Shown: positions 25,768 to 34,979, counted from the first letter of the stretch. The stretch is 64,000 nt of DNA from Chryseobacterium bernardetii (GCF_003815975.1 NZ_CP033932.1:3825501-3889500), one strand, 5' to 3'. Notes: a model not told the origin generated them from the sequence alone. Translations and numbers: made by a program.

Positions 25768-26808
25768 ATGAGTGATTTTTCCGGATATGAAAAAATGCCC
25801 GATTCTTTGAAAAAAGCCGGACTTAATGAAAGTGATTTGTCAAAGCTGGATAAATTAAAATGGGTGGTTACTGAAAAAATTCATGGGGCTAATTTTAGTT
25901 TTTCCTATGAAAATAATACTCTTAAATATGCCAAAAGGAGGGAGTATCTTGCCTGGGGAGATGATTTTTTCGGGTTTCAGCTTGTTGTTAATACGCTTGA
26001 AAGCAATATGATTAGTCTGTTTGAACATTTGAATGCCGCAATTCCAGGCAATAGGTATATTGTGTATGGAGAATTGTTCGGAGGAAAATATCCCCATCCT
26101 GAGGTTTCTGTTGCTGAGCATTTGCAAGCCATTCAAACAGGAGTTTATTATGCTCCGGATATCCATTTTTCCGCTTTTGATATTGGTATTGTAAATGATC
26201 AGGGTATAAAATACTATCTCGATTATGAAACTGCTGTTTCTTATTTTGAGCAATTTGGTATTCCTTACATAAAGCCGTTGTCAATAGGAAAATTTAATGA
26301 AGCTTTGAATTTTAATATCAGAATAAATTCTCCCGTTCCCATACAACAATTTGGACTTCCTGCTTTGGAACAAAATCTCATTGAAGGAGTTGTTATTAAA
26401 CCCTATAATCTGAAAAATACAGAATTATTATCCAGCCGTCCCATCATTAAACTGAAAAACCCTGAATTTGATGAAGAAGAGAAATTTCATAAAGCAGAAA
26501 AATGGTCGTTTATTCCTGATATTTCATCAAAAACGGAAAGCCTTTCCTTTATCATTGATGAGTTGAGGACTTATGTATCAAAAAATCGGCTGGAAAGTGT
26601 TATTTCTAAAATAGGAGCCTTAGATATCAATAATCCTCTTCGTGTTTCAGAAATTAAATCTGAATTCTCACAGGATATTCTCACCGATTTTAATGAAAAT
26701 AATGGTAATTTACTGGAAGAATTAAGTCAGGAAGACAAGGAATGGATTACTGAAAGACTCAATTCTGAAATCCAAAGAATAATATTTATAGCTGCAAAAG
26801 AAAAATAG
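25768..26808 (+). CDS. RNA ligase, T4 Rnl2-like
   Basis: A 346-residue ATP-dependent nucleotidyltransferase. The motifs of the Rnl2 branch are in order: motif I TEKIHGANFSF with the AMP-accepting lysine K37, motif Ia/III YIVYGELFGGKYPHP, motif IIIa FSAFDIGI, motif IV LIEGVVIKP and motif V PIIKLKNPEF. KxHGxN is characteristic of T4 RNA ligase 2 and trypanosome editing ligases and less so of DNA ligases. The ~110-residue C-terminal region (from about 240) is helical, as in Rnl2. Such ligases seal 3'-OH/5'-P nicks in duplex RNA. It stands alone, next to the RHS debris, with a terminator after it. Its in vivo role is unknown. Confidence 0.88.
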   Translation: MSDFSGYEKMPDSLKKAGLNESDLSKLDKLKWVVTEKIHGANFSFSYENNTLKYAKRREYLAWGDDFFGFQLVVNTLESNMISLFEHLNAAIPGNRYIVYGELFGGKYPHPEVSVAEHLQAIQTGVYYAPDIHFSAFDIGIVNDQGIKYYLDYETAVSYFEQFGIPYIKPLSIGKFNEALNFNIRINSPVPIQQFGLPALEQNLIEGVVIKPYNLKNTELLSSRPIIKLKNPEFDEEEKFHKAEKWSFIPDISSKTESLSFIIDELRTYVSKNRLESVISKIGALDINNPLRVSEIKSEFSQDILTDFNENNGNLLEELSQEDKEWITERLNSEIQRIIFIAAKEK

Positions 26809-26827
26809 TGTAAAAATATTCATAAAA

Positions 26828-26853
26828 AAACAGAGCTTTTTTTAGCTCTGTTT
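26828..26853. terminator. Bidirectional terminator
   Basis: AAACAGAGCT pairs with AGCTCTGTTT around a loop of six T. It lies between the convergent RNA ligase and M28 peptidase genes and has A and T runs on both sides. Confidence 0.8.
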
Positions 26854-26870
26854 CTTATGACTATTATGGT

Positions 26871-28043
26871 TTATCTCTCAATCAGAATATTTTTAACAAC
26901 AGTCTGGTCTCCTGCTTTTAAAATGCCTACGTAAACACCCCTTTCCAATGCAGAAACGTTAATTTCAGTTTCATTATTCACCTTCAATAGGGTTCTTCCT
27001 GATATATTGGTTATTTCAAAGCTGAAACTGGCTGTTTTATCCGGTAATTCAACATGAAGGATATTATTGGCCGGGTTAGGGTAGAGCTTTACGTTTTCCA
27101 GTGCGTTTGGGGATGCAGATTTATTCACTGCCAAAGTTGTGGAAGCTGTGGCAAAATGCTGTAAAGCCCCTACTGTAGCTTTTCCGATATTATAAACATA
27201 CACAGGATCTACATTGGCAAAAGTATCTTTGGAACTGTGAGGAAAAGTACTTCTGATCCTTTCAAAAAAGCCGGTAATAATCTCACCTTTCTGTTCAAAA
27301 GGAATATAATCAGTATCTTCGGCAGGATCTACAGCTGTCTGAAGTGGGGAATAAAGGGCTGTACAATTTCTGAGCTGCTGTGTTACCGCAGCTGAAGCCG
27401 CATTATTGCCGGAAAGACCACCCTGGTCTTCATCACAATATACCGTGTTATTGTTATTTCCTTTTACACCGCCTACCTGGTCCAGGTTAAAAACCAGTTT
27501 TATATCCAGTTTACGAATTCCGTTTTGATAGACCACATTATTAACGTAATGCGAACTTCCAATCAACCCTTGTTCCTCTCCTGAAAAGTGAATAAACTTG
27601 ATAGAATACTCTGTAGGAACATTTTGTAATATTCTGGCTGCTTCAAGAATAATAGAAGTACCGCTTCCGTTGTCATTAACTCCAGGGCCGTAAATGGTAT
27701 CAAAATGCCCACAGATAATTACATATTTGTTAGGATAAAGTGTTCCTGTCTTTGTAATAATCAGGTTTTTGGATGTTACTGATCCATAGGTGAAAGGGCT
27801 TTCTGTAATCTGGCTGGCAGTATATCCGTAAGAAAGATACTTGTTTTTAATCCAGTTCAAGGTATTTACGTTGGCCTGGGAACCGGTCTTTTTAATGCCA
27901 AGGTTACCGAATTCCTGAAGATTTGCTGTAATATTAGTTTGGGTTACCATATCAGCTCTATCTTTATAAGCCTGGATGAACGTTTGAGCGCTAATGCTCT
28001 GCGCAATTAATGAAGCGCATAAAAGAGTGGTAATTCTTTTCAT
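26871..28043 (-). CDS. Secreted M28 family metallopeptidase with T9SS tail (copy 1)
   Basis: A 390-residue secreted zinc peptidase. I start it at ATG 28043 because MKRITTLLCASLIAQSISAQ is a good signal peptide; a longer frame adds 15 unlikely residues. Co-catalytic metal motifs of M28 are VIICGHFDTI, GVNDNGSGTS, HFSGEEQGL (general base Glu), NLDQVGG and a late His before SKDTFANVDP. The final ~75 residues are a type A sorting domain (VKLYPNPANNILHVELP), so the protein should cross the outer membrane by T9SS. It is one of three tandem paralogues and probably an aminopeptidase; the substrate is unknown. Confidence 0.88.
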   Translation of the reverse strand: MKRITTLLCASLIAQSISAQTFIQAYKDRADMVTQTNITANLQEFGNLGIKKTGSQANVNTLNWIKNKYLSYGYTASQITESPFTYGSVTSKNLIITKTGTLYPNKYVIICGHFDTIYGPGVNDNGSGTSIILEAARILQNVPTEYSIKFIHFSGEEQGLIGSSHYVNNVVYQNGIRKLDIKLVFNLDQVGGVKGNNNNTVYCDEDQGGLSGNNAASAAVTQQLRNCTALYSPLQTAVDPAEDTDYIPFEQKGEIITGFFERIRSTFPHSSKDTFANVDPVYVYNIGKATVGALQHFATASTTLAVNKSASPNALENVKLYPNPANNILHVELPDKTASFSFEITNISGRTLLKVNNETEINVSALERGVYVGILKAGDQTVVKNILIER

Positions 28044-28191
28044 ATATTTAATTTTTAAATGGTATTGCGAATGTAGCAAATAAATCACAATAAAGTGTTT
28101 AAAATTTTATGGATGCCATAAAAAATCGTAAAAATGAAAACACAGAAGGATAGCATTGTGTGTTCTATTTATACTGATAGAGTAGACAATA

Positions 28192-28219
28192 AAACCCTTT
28201 GAAATAGTTCAAAGGGTTT
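28192..28219 (-). terminator. Terminator after M28 peptidase copy 2
   Basis: AAACCCTTTGAA pairs with TTCAAAGGGTTT around ATAG. On the - strand it is followed by TTTT. Confidence 0.8.
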
Positions 28220-28258
28220 ATACATTTTGATAAATATTTTTTTAAATGAAGAAAAAAA

Positions 28259-29440
28259 TTATCTGGCTATAATAACTTTTCTTACTACAGACTGATCTCC
28301 GGTCTTTATGATTCCAACGTAAGCACCATTTTCAAGGCTTGAGATATTAATTTTGTCCTCATTAATTCTTTTAAGTAATGAATGTCCCTCAAAATCAGTA
28401 ATCTCAAAGCTGAAATTCTTTATTTTAGAATCCGCAAAGTCAATGCTGATAAAATCCTTTGCCGGATTAGGATAAATTTTTATAGACTCCAGAGTATTTT
28501 TGGAAACGGACTCCTGAGTTCCCAATGTTTGTGTTGCTGCAACAGCAAAGTGTTGGAGTGCTCCTACAGCAGCTTTACCGATTTTGTAAATATATTCAGG
28601 ATCAGTATTGGCAAAAGTATCATTAACGGTATGCGGATAAGTACTTCTGATTCTTTCAAAAAAACCTGTAATAATTTCACCTCTTTCTTCAAACGGAATA
28701 TAATCGGAAGCTTCTGCCGGATCAACTTCTGTCTGAAGAGGTGAATACAAAGCAGTACAGTTCCTCAGCTCTTGGGTTATAGTGGCGGAAGCTGCATTAT
28801 TACCGGGAATACCTCCCATATCTGCATCACAATACACCGTATTATTGTTATTCCCCATTACACCCCCCACCTGATCCAGATTGAAAACAAGCTTGATATC
28901 CAGAACACGGTTGTTTCCTTGATAAACAACATTATCCACGTAATGATAACTGCCAAAAAGCCCTTGTTCCTCACCTGAAAAATGTATGAACTTAATGGAA
29001 TATTCTGTAGGAACTGTTCTTAAAATTCTTGCTGCCTCCAAAATGACAGAGGTACCGCTTCCATTATCATTAACCCCTAAACCGGTAATACTATCAAAGT
29101 GTCCGCAAATAATCACATATTTATTAGGATAAACCGTTCCTGTTTTTGTGATTATTAAATTTTTTGAGGTTGTAGTTCCATAAGGAAAAGTATCTTCTGA
29201 TATCTGGCTGGCTGAATATCCATAAGACAGGTATTTACTTTTTATCCAATTCAACGCATCAGCATTAGCCTGAGTTCCTGTTTTTTTTACACCCAAACCG
29301 GCAAATGCCTGCAGATTGGTGATAATATCTGTTTGAGAAACAGCATCAGCTCTGTTCTGGTAAGCCTGAATAAAGTTTTGTGCACTAATAGCAGATGAAG
29401 CCATAGCAACCAGCAAAAGGGATAAGTTTTTTTTCATCAT
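28259..29440 (-). CDS. Secreted M28 family metallopeptidase with T9SS tail (copy 2)
   Basis: A 393-residue paralogue of its two neighbours with the same order of parts: signal peptide ending at AISAQ, GHFDSITGLGVNDNGSG, HFSGEEQGLFGSYHY, NLDQVGGVMGNNNNTVYCD, a late His in YPHTVNDTF, and a T9SS tail (IKIYPNPAKDFISIDF). All metal-binding residues are kept, so it should be active. Two ATGs start the frame (29440 and 29437). It has its own terminator downstream and a 47-base gap to copy 3. Divergence from copy 1 is spread along the protein, which suggests an old duplication. Confidence 0.88.
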   Translation of the reverse strand: MMKKNLSLLLVAMASSAISAQNFIQAYQNRADAVSQTDIITNLQAFAGLGVKKTGTQANADALNWIKSKYLSYGYSASQISEDTFPYGTTTSKNLIITKTGTVYPNKYVIICGHFDSITGLGVNDNGSGTSVILEAARILRTVPTEYSIKFIHFSGEEQGLFGSYHYVDNVVYQGNNRVLDIKLVFNLDQVGGVMGNNNNTVYCDADMGGIPGNNAASATITQELRNCTALYSPLQTEVDPAEASDYIPFEERGEIITGFFERIRSTYPHTVNDTFANTDPEYIYKIGKAAVGALQHFAVAATQTLGTQESVSKNTLESIKIYPNPAKDFISIDFADSKIKNFSFEITDFEGHSLLKRINEDKINISSLENGAYVGIIKTGDQSVVRKVIIAR

Positions 29441-29487
29441 ATAATTTATAAGACTTAAGATAATATATTTAATAAAAGCTTCGAGGA

Positions 29488-30687
29488 TTACTTATTAATG
29501 ATGATTTTCTTGGTGATATGACTTTTGTCTGTTTTTATAGACACCATATACGCTCCATTAATTAATGAGGTGGTATCTATTTTATTTTGATTCTCAGAAC
29601 GGAGTACTGTATTTCCGGTCATATCAGAAATTTCAATTTTGAACTGTTCCGTCTTTTGTGGAAACTCTACAGTTAACTGGTTTTTTGCCGGATTAGGATA
29701 AATATGTACAGCTTCTGATAACTTTTGTGAAGCGGGAACATCCTGGACTCCCAGTATACTATTTGCAGTGGAAGCTACCGCAAAATGCTGCAATGCTCCT
29801 ACCGCTGCTTTGCCTACATTGAAAACATAAACCGGATCAATATTGGCAAAAGTATCATTCACAGTATGTTCGTTATTGCTTTCTATATATTCATAAAAAC
29901 CGGTAATGGTATATCCTTTAGCTTCAAATGGCATATAATCTGAGCTGTAGGCATATGATATAGATGTTTGAAGAGGTGAGTAAAGGCCTGTACAGGTAGC
30001 TAACTCTTGTGTTACAGTATTAGAGGCAGCATTATTACCGGGAATGCCGCCTGTATCTTTTTCACAGGTGATGGTAGTATTGTTATTTCCTATTTGGCCT
30101 CCTACCTGATCAATATTGAACACAAGCTTTATATCCAGATTGCGGATACTTCCTTGATAAGCTATATTATCAGCGTAATGATAGCTGCCTTTCAGCCCTT
30201 GTTCTTCTCCGGAAAAATGAATAAACTTGATAGAATATTCAGTAGGAACATCTTTTAATATCCTCGCTGCTTCCAGAAGAATAGAGGTTCCACTACCATT
30301 GTCACTCACCCCTGGACCGGTAATTGTATCAAAATGGCCACAGATAATTACATATTTGTCAGGGTAAACGGTTCCTGTTTTAGTAATTACCAGATTTTTG
30401 GAGCTGGTACTGTTTCCGTTAAAAGTGGTATAGGTAAAGGGATCTTCCTCAATCTGGCTGGCTGTATATCCGTAAGAAATATATTTGTTTTTCAGCCAGT
30501 TCAGCGTATTGGTATTTATAGCTGTTCCGGTAGTTTTTACCCCCAAATTTTCAAAATCTGTAAGGTTGTTGATAATATTAGTTTGGGAAACCATATCTGC
30601 TCTGGTCTTATAGGCCTGAATGAAATTCTGGGCTTCAATATGCTGCAGTACTAAGGAGGTAAATAAAAAAACAGCGATTTTTTTCAT
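29488..30687 (-). CDS. Secreted M28 family metallopeptidase with T9SS tail (copy 3)
   Basis: A 399-residue third paralogue. I start it at ATG 30687 (MKKIAVFLFTSLVLQHIEAQ, a signal peptide); the open frame extends eight codons further. M28 motifs are present: VIICGHFDTITGPGVSDNGS, HFSGEEQGLKGSYHY, NIDQVGG and EHTVNDTFANIDP. It differs from copies 1 and 2 by a short insertion after FTYTT (NGNSTSS region) and by SDYMPFEAKGY in place of DYIPFE. The C terminus is a T9SS sorting domain (VHIYPNPAKNQLTVEFP). It is the upstream gene of the tandem array. Confidence 0.88.
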   Translation of the reverse strand: MKKIAVFLFTSLVLQHIEAQNFIQAYKTRADMVSQTNIINNLTDFENLGVKTTGTAINTNTLNWLKNKYISYGYTASQIEEDPFTYTTFNGNSTSSKNLVITKTGTVYPDKYVIICGHFDTITGPGVSDNGSGTSILLEAARILKDVPTEYSIKFIHFSGEEQGLKGSYHYADNIAYQGSIRNLDIKLVFNIDQVGGQIGNNNTTITCEKDTGGIPGNNAASNTVTQELATCTGLYSPLQTSISYAYSSDYMPFEAKGYTITGFYEYIESNNEHTVNDTFANIDPVYVFNVGKAAVGALQHFAVASTANSILGVQDVPASQKLSEAVHIYPNPAKNQLTVEFPQKTEQFKIEISDMTGNTVLRSENQNKIDTTSLINGAYMVSIKTDKSHITKKIIINK

Positions 30688-30934
30688 TTCTTCAGTTAAA
30701 ATATTTTTCAATTGCTAATATAAGGATTAATAGTGAATTTATTTTATTAATCTGTCTTATTCATTTGGGTTTAATTGTTTTTTTAATAATGATAAAGCTT
30801 ATAATATCATATAATCTGAAAAATAATTTATTTTCATCTAAAAGTCATTTTAGTCTTATTTTTTACACTCAGAATAAAAGTTATTGAGTATCAGATGAAA
30901 CAATTTGAAAAGGAGGGAAGTATAAAACAAAAAA

Positions 30935-30954
30935 TCCCGAGTAAAAACCCGGGA
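30935..30954 (-). terminator. Terminator after rplT
   Basis: TCCCG and CGGGA form a short GC-rich stem with a 10-base loop, followed on the - strand by a T run. Confidence 0.6.
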
Positions 30955-30984
30955 CTATATTGATAACAAAAATAGTATTCTACA

Positions 30985-31329
30985 TTATTTTACTTGATCT
31001 ACAACAGCTTTGAAAGCTTCAGGGTGATTCATTGCTAAATCTGCTAAAACTTTTCTGTTAAGCTCGATGTTGTTCTTTTTAAGAGCTCCCATAAATTGAG
31101 AGTAAGACATTCCGTGCTCTCTAGTTCCCGCGTTAATACGAGTAATCCAAAGTGCTCTGAAGTTTCTTTTCTTCTCTTTTCTACCACGGTAAGCATATTG
31201 CATTGCTTTTTCTACCGCGTTTTTAGCTACAGTCCAAACGTTCTTTCTTCTTCCGAAATAACCTTTAGCTTGCTTAAAAATTTTCTTTCTGCGAGCTCTT
31301 GAAGCTACGGCATTTACTGATCTTGGCAT
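30985..31329 (-). CDS. rplT: 50S ribosomal protein L20
   Basis: L20 binds 23S rRNA early in 50S assembly. The 114-residue protein has the typical basic start ([20 protein letters not shown]), [20 protein letters not shown] and the conserved [20 protein letters not shown]. It lies 119 bases downstream of rpmI on the same strand. In many bacteria L20 represses its own operon; no site can be assigned here. The usual upstream partners infC and thrS are about 11 kb away. Confidence 0.97.
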   Translation of the reverse strand: MPRSVNAVASRARRKKIFKQAKGYFGRRKNVWTVAKNAVEKAMQYAYRGRKEKKRNFRALWITRINAGTREHGMSYSQFMGALKKNNIELNRKVLADLAMNHPEAFKAVVDQVK

Positions 31330-31448
31330 AATTTAAATTGTTTTTTTGAAAAGGGCGGTAACAGATGTTACTCTTATAGGCACCGTTTCAGGGTTAAAAT
31401 TTTGAATTTGTTTTGAATTCTTATAAACCGAATATAGATTTATAAAAA

Positions 31449-31646
31449 CTACTTAATTGCTAATTGACGTTGAACGCTCTTCTCGTCCACTTTAGCTACG
31501 TAAGAAGTAGTAGTAAGATTTCTCTTCTGCTTAGTTTCTTTCTTAGTTAAGATGTGGCTTTTGTAAGCGTTTTTTCTTTTGATCTTACCTGTTCCGGTAA
31601 GAGCAAAACGTTTCTTAGCACCTGATTTCGTTTTTAATTTTGGCAT
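31449..31646 (-). CDS. rpmI: 50S ribosomal protein L35
   Basis: A 65-residue, very basic ribosomal protein with the family's [20 protein letters not shown] start and [14 protein letters not shown]. It precedes rplT and has its own -7 promoter box 76 bases upstream, so here the L35-L20 pair is transcribed independently of infC. Confidence 0.97.
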   Translation of the reverse strand: MPKLKTKSGAKKRFALTGTGKIKRKNAYKSHILTKKETKQKRNLTTTSYVAKVDEKSVQRQLAIK

Positions 31647-31691
31647 TGTTTTGCTTTTTTATTGTTTTTGTTATCAATATCTGTTTTGGCT

Positions 31692-31712
31692 ATTCCTAAT
31701 GACGTCAGGAAT
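31692..31712 (-). promoter_or_regulatory. Hairpin in the rpmI 5' leader
   Basis: ATTCCT and AGGAAT form a stem around a 9-base centre that contains the palindrome TGACGTCA. It lies about ten bases downstream of the rpmI -7 box, near the 5' end of the transcript. It could be a protein operator or a stabilising 5' hairpin. Confidence 0.4.
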
Positions 31713-31721
31713 AATAGTGTG

Positions 31722-31729
31722 CAAAAGTA
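31722..31729 (-). promoter_or_regulatory. Promoter -7 element of rpmI-rplT
   Basis: The complement reads TACTTTTG, a match to TAnnTTTG, 76 bases before the rpmI start. No -33 TTG is found at normal spacing. Confidence 0.5.
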
Positions 31730-31740
31730 CGAAAAAAATC

Positions 31741-33507
31741 TTAATATTTTCTTTCTAAAACAAGACTTTCTAAAAACATATTGTTATTTGGGATAATTTT
31801 AATAATTAACTGCCTGTTTTTTCCATAAATATCCACATTGAAACCTGCATTTTTATCTTCCTGATTTGCTGTTTTCCAATTTCCGGATGAAACATTGTCA
31901 ATTGTGAGGCTGTACATATTTCCTTTATTCATTGTTTTTATCAGTTTACTATCAGAAAATATACTCAGATTATCTGATGAAGTCTGGAACAGATATCCCG
32001 GAATGATTAATTGATGACCGTTATTTTTAATACCTGCATTTTTTCCGTATTTATTGAAGAATAATTGATATTCCTGATCCTTTTCCCTGGTTTTCACTTT
32101 AATATAATTGTTGTTGAAGACCTTATTGGTTTTCAGCTGATCACCAATATTAAAGTTAAGCTCGCTGCCAATATGGAAGATAATGATATCAGGATTTTTG
32201 TTCATAACATAATGGGCGTCTCCCAATTCATGGCCTAAAGATCCGTTTCCGAAATTTTTAGGCGGATGCCTTGGGATATAATAGTCATTTAAGCCCAGCA
32301 TATCAATAATAGGCAGCTCAGATGAGTAAGGAATACAGCCTGCTGCGGTAACAGCAACCAATGTTTGATCAGGAAATGTTTTCTTTAAAGTTTCTCCCAG
32401 TTTCATTCCTCTGAACTCCCATCTTTCATATTTTGCATTTTTATTATCAGGAATTTTAGATTGAAGAAAACCATTTATTATTAAAAGAAGAACAAGACTC
32501 CAGCTTACTTTTTTTGAAGAAAAATTGATCTTTTTGAAATAATGTAATCCGAAAATAATTGAAAAAACAAATAGAATAAGCACAACATAATAGTGCCTGA
32601 AAGCTGGAAATATATCTCCGCCCACCAAAGTTACATAACCAACCCATGAAGCAGCTAACAACAGTAAATAATACCCGAAAAGGTGTTTTCCCCTTAAAAG
32701 ATAATAAAGAGATATAAGGCCTGATCCTGATAACAATAGTGTCCCGAAGAAAGCTTTAAAATTATAGAAGCCACCGCGTAAAATATGATAAATCGTCACT
32801 TTTACCTTTACCAAAGCTGTATTGGGAACCAGTTCTCCGTAAAAGTTATAACGAAATACAAGCTGCCCCAGTAAAAACAATGACGGGATAACGGCTGTAG
32901 CAATTCCTATTGTAATGAACATATCTTTCTTTTTACAGGTTGCCAACAGAAATCCTGAGGTAAGCAAAGTAAACAGAAATCCGTCAGGCCTGGTGAGAGC
33001 TAAAAGTCCCAGCCAGAATGACAAACGATAAATGGTCTTGAAATAATGGTCATTAATGATCTTGGAAACTTCAATTAAAATTAAGGTCAGAAGCAGCACA
33101 TATAAAGGCTGTTCCAATCCGCCAATGGCCCAGATCATAAAGCATGGAGTAGTTACCAACAGGGCAACACCCAGAAAAACATATTCTTTTTGTATATTTT
33201 TATTTTTAAAATAGTAAAGAATACTGCCCAATATTCCCAAAGAGCATAAAATACCTATAATTCTTGCTGCAAGAATCAGATCTACACCTAATTTGCCCAG
33301 TACAGATACTGCTAAAACCCAAAGCAAATTGGAATATCCTTCAACCGGATGACCATCATTCCAGGTTAACCCTTTTCCCTCTATAAAGCGTTGAGCATAC
33401 CGTAATGAAATCAAACTGTCATCTGAAAAAAAAGGATAGTAGTAAAAACACCCAAGAAAAAAAACAATGGCTGCTATGAAAAAAAAGGATAAATATCCCA
33501 ATCTCAT
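31741..33507 (-). CDS. GT-C fold membrane glycosyltransferase (arabinofuranosyltransferase-like)
   Basis: A 588-residue protein with about ten membrane spans in the first ~330 residues and a soluble extracytoplasmic C-terminal domain. The first loop carries FSDDSLISLRYAQRFIEG (D29/D30 as likely catalytic or metal acidic pair) and GLTWNDGHPVEGYSNLLWVL, the signature shared by mycobacterial AftB-like and related GT-C enzymes (DD-x-Y/S-I-S-x-RYA, GxGLxWN, VEGYSN). Such enzymes use polyprenyl-phosphate sugars at the outer face of the membrane. It sits alone in the stretch separating rpmI from infC. Donor and acceptor are unknown. Confidence 0.75.
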   Translation of the reverse strand: MRLGYLSFFFIAAIVFFLGCFYYYPFFSDDSLISLRYAQRFIEGKGLTWNDGHPVEGYSNLLWVLAVSVLGKLGVDLILAARIIGILCSLGILGSILYYFKNKNIQKEYVFLGVALLVTTPCFMIWAIGGLEQPLYVLLLTLILIEVSKIINDHYFKTIYRLSFWLGLLALTRPDGFLFTLLTSGFLLATCKKKDMFITIGIATAVIPSLFLLGQLVFRYNFYGELVPNTALVKVKVTIYHILRGGFYNFKAFFGTLLLSGSGLISLYYLLRGKHLFGYYLLLLAASWVGYVTLVGGDIFPAFRHYYVVLILFVFSIIFGLHYFKKINFSSKKVSWSLVLLLIINGFLQSKIPDNKNAKYERWEFRGMKLGETLKKTFPDQTLVAVTAAGCIPYSSELPIIDMLGLNDYYIPRHPPKNFGNGSLGHELGDAHYVMNKNPDIIIFHIGSELNFNIGDQLKTNKVFNNNYIKVKTREKDQEYQLFFNKYGKNAGIKNNGHQLIIPGYLFQTSSDNLSIFSDSKLIKTMNKGNMYSLTIDNVSSGNWKTANQEDKNAGFNVDIYGKNRQLIIKIIPNNNMFLESLVLERKY

Positions 33508-33579
33508 GATGAATTAGTATTTATAATAAAGTTCCTAAACTTTTTAGGATAACGACTGCAAAATAACGAAATATAAAAA

Positions 33580-33607
33580 AAACTACAGATATTTTTATCT
33601 GTAGTTT
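33580..33607 (-). terminator. Terminator after the alpha/beta hydrolase gene
   Basis: AAACTACAGATA pairs with TATCTGTAGTTT around TTTT, with a T run following on the - strand. Confidence 0.85.
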
Positions 33608-33629
33608 CTCTCTCGTATATCAAGGTAAA

Positions 33630-34451
33630 TTATGATCTGATAAATGCGAGAAGATCTTTATTAATTGTATCAGCTTCTGTTGTTGGCATACCATGAGGAA
33701 AACCCGGATAAGAAATTAACTTCCCATTTTTAAGCAGGGTAGCCGCTACTTTTCCTGTCGTTTCAAAAGGAACAATCTGATCATCCTCACCGTGCATTAC
33801 CAATACCGGTACATCTACACTTTTAAGATCTTCAGTAAAATCTGTCTCAGAAAATGCTTTAATACAGTCGTAATGAGCTTTAATAGAGCCATTCATTCCC
33901 TGTCTCCACCAGTTTCTCTGAATACCTTCGGAAACTTTTGCCCCGTCTCTGTTATATCCGTAGAAAGGGAAGGTAATGTCAATAAAAAACTGTTGTCTGT
34001 GGTTTGCAGTATTGTTTCGGATATCATCAAAAACAGAAATAGGAACTCCATTCGGGTTATTCTCATTCTGAACCATAATAGGCGTTACAGCACTTACCAG
34101 AACTGCTTTAGAAACCCTTCCTTTTCCATGTTTCGCAACATATCTGATCACTTCACCACCTCCGGTAGAATGCCCAACGTGAACAGCATCTTTCAGGTCA
34201 AGAGCTTCTACTATTTCTGCTACATCCGAAGCATAGGTGTCCATATCGTGACCATAGGGAGTTTGTTCAGACCTTCCGTGTCCTCTTCTGTCATGGGCGA
34301 TAACTCTGTACCCCTGTTCCAGGAAGAAAAACATCTGCGCATCCCAGTCATCACTTGATAATGGCCAGCCGTGGTGAAAGAAAATGGGTTGCCCTTTTCC
34401 CCAGTCCTTATAGTAAATTTCTGTTCCGTCTTTTAATTTAAGTGTACTCAT
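33630..34451 (-). CDS. Alpha/beta hydrolase, non-heme chloroperoxidase/esterase type
   Basis: A 273-residue cytoplasmic alpha/beta hydrolase without a signal peptide. Features are the oxyanion region FFHHGWPLSSDDWD, AHDRRGHGRSEQ, nucleophile S95 in VGHSTGGGEVIRYV, an acidic residue in HGEDDQIVPFE and the catalytic His in FPHGMPTTEA. The combination matches the cofactor-free haloperoxidase/aryl esterase group, whose physiological substrates are generally unclear. It is a single-gene unit with its own terminator. Confidence 0.9.
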   Translation of the reverse strand: MSTLKLKDGTEIYYKDWGKGQPIFFHHGWPLSSDDWDAQMFFFLEQGYRVIAHDRRGHGRSEQTPYGHDMDTYASDVAEIVEALDLKDAVHVGHSTGGGEVIRYVAKHGKGRVSKAVLVSAVTPIMVQNENNPNGVPISVFDDIRNNTANHRQQFFIDITFPFYGYNRDGAKVSEGIQRNWWRQGMNGSIKAHYDCIKAFSETDFTEDLKSVDVPVLVMHGEDDQIVPFETTGKVAATLLKNGKLISYPGFPHGMPTTEADTINKDLLAFIRS

Positions 34452-34683
34452 TATTTTTATTTTATGGATTTTATATTCACAAATGTAGGTTGAAATTTTT
34501 CACAATATCTTGATCTAAGATAATAATTGACTGGAATATAAAATGAAAACAATACTATCATTAACGGTAATTTAACAATGGCTTAAAATATTTTACAAAA
34601 ACTTTTCGTATCACAAAATATAGCTGATAATTGGGATGGTGTACCTTTTTATTTTTCTCTAATATTGATGAACATTTTATAAT

Positions 34684-34755
34684 ATGAGAAAAATAATATG
34701 CAGCATTCTTTTTTTGTTGAGTTCAGTTCCCGTCTTCAATCCTTTAAATAATTAA
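34684..34755 (+). CDS. Possible 23-residue peptide gene
   Basis: ATG at 34684 opens a 23-codon frame encoding MRKIICSILFLLSSVPVFNP and ending LNN. It resembles a bare signal sequence and ends three bases before the ATG of the next small membrane protein gene. It could be a leader or a chance ORF. The rest of the 307-base gap 34452-34758 shows nothing else recognisable. Confidence 0.25.
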   Translation: MRKIICSILFLLSSVPVFNPLNN

Positions 34756-34758
34756 AAT

Positions 34759-34977
34759 ATGCTTTCATCTGCAGATTTACACCTGGAAAGAGCCCTTTTT
34801 CTTACAGCTTTAATGATTTTTTTTGGAGCTGGGTTCTTATGTACACTCATAGTTTTTATTATGAATTCTATTCGGAAGAAAAGTAAAAAAGGACTTTATT
34901 ACTTCTTTCTTTTCCTTATTTCCGGGATTGCTGTACTAGGGTTTGCAGCAGTTTATTTTTGTATGCTCTTTATGTAA
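34759..34977 (+). CDS. Small two-span membrane protein
   Basis: A 72-residue hydrophobic protein with two membrane helices (about 12-34 and 47-70) separated by a short basic loop (SIRKKSKKG), which should face the cytoplasm. No family is recognised. It may be real given the clean membrane topology, but there is no clear promoter. The following 280 bases contain decayed coding fragments. Confidence 0.5.
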   Translation: MLSSADLHLERALFLTALMIFFGAGFLCTLIVFIMNSIRKKSKKGLYYFFLFLISGIAVLGFAAVYFCMLFM

Positions 34978-34979
34978 TA

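Noticed and set aside
28382..28744. 120-residue + strand ORF antisense to M28 peptidase copy 2
   Set aside because: The - strand frame holds an intact peptidase with catalytic motifs; this is an antisense shadow, as is the ORF at 30334-30654 in copy 3.
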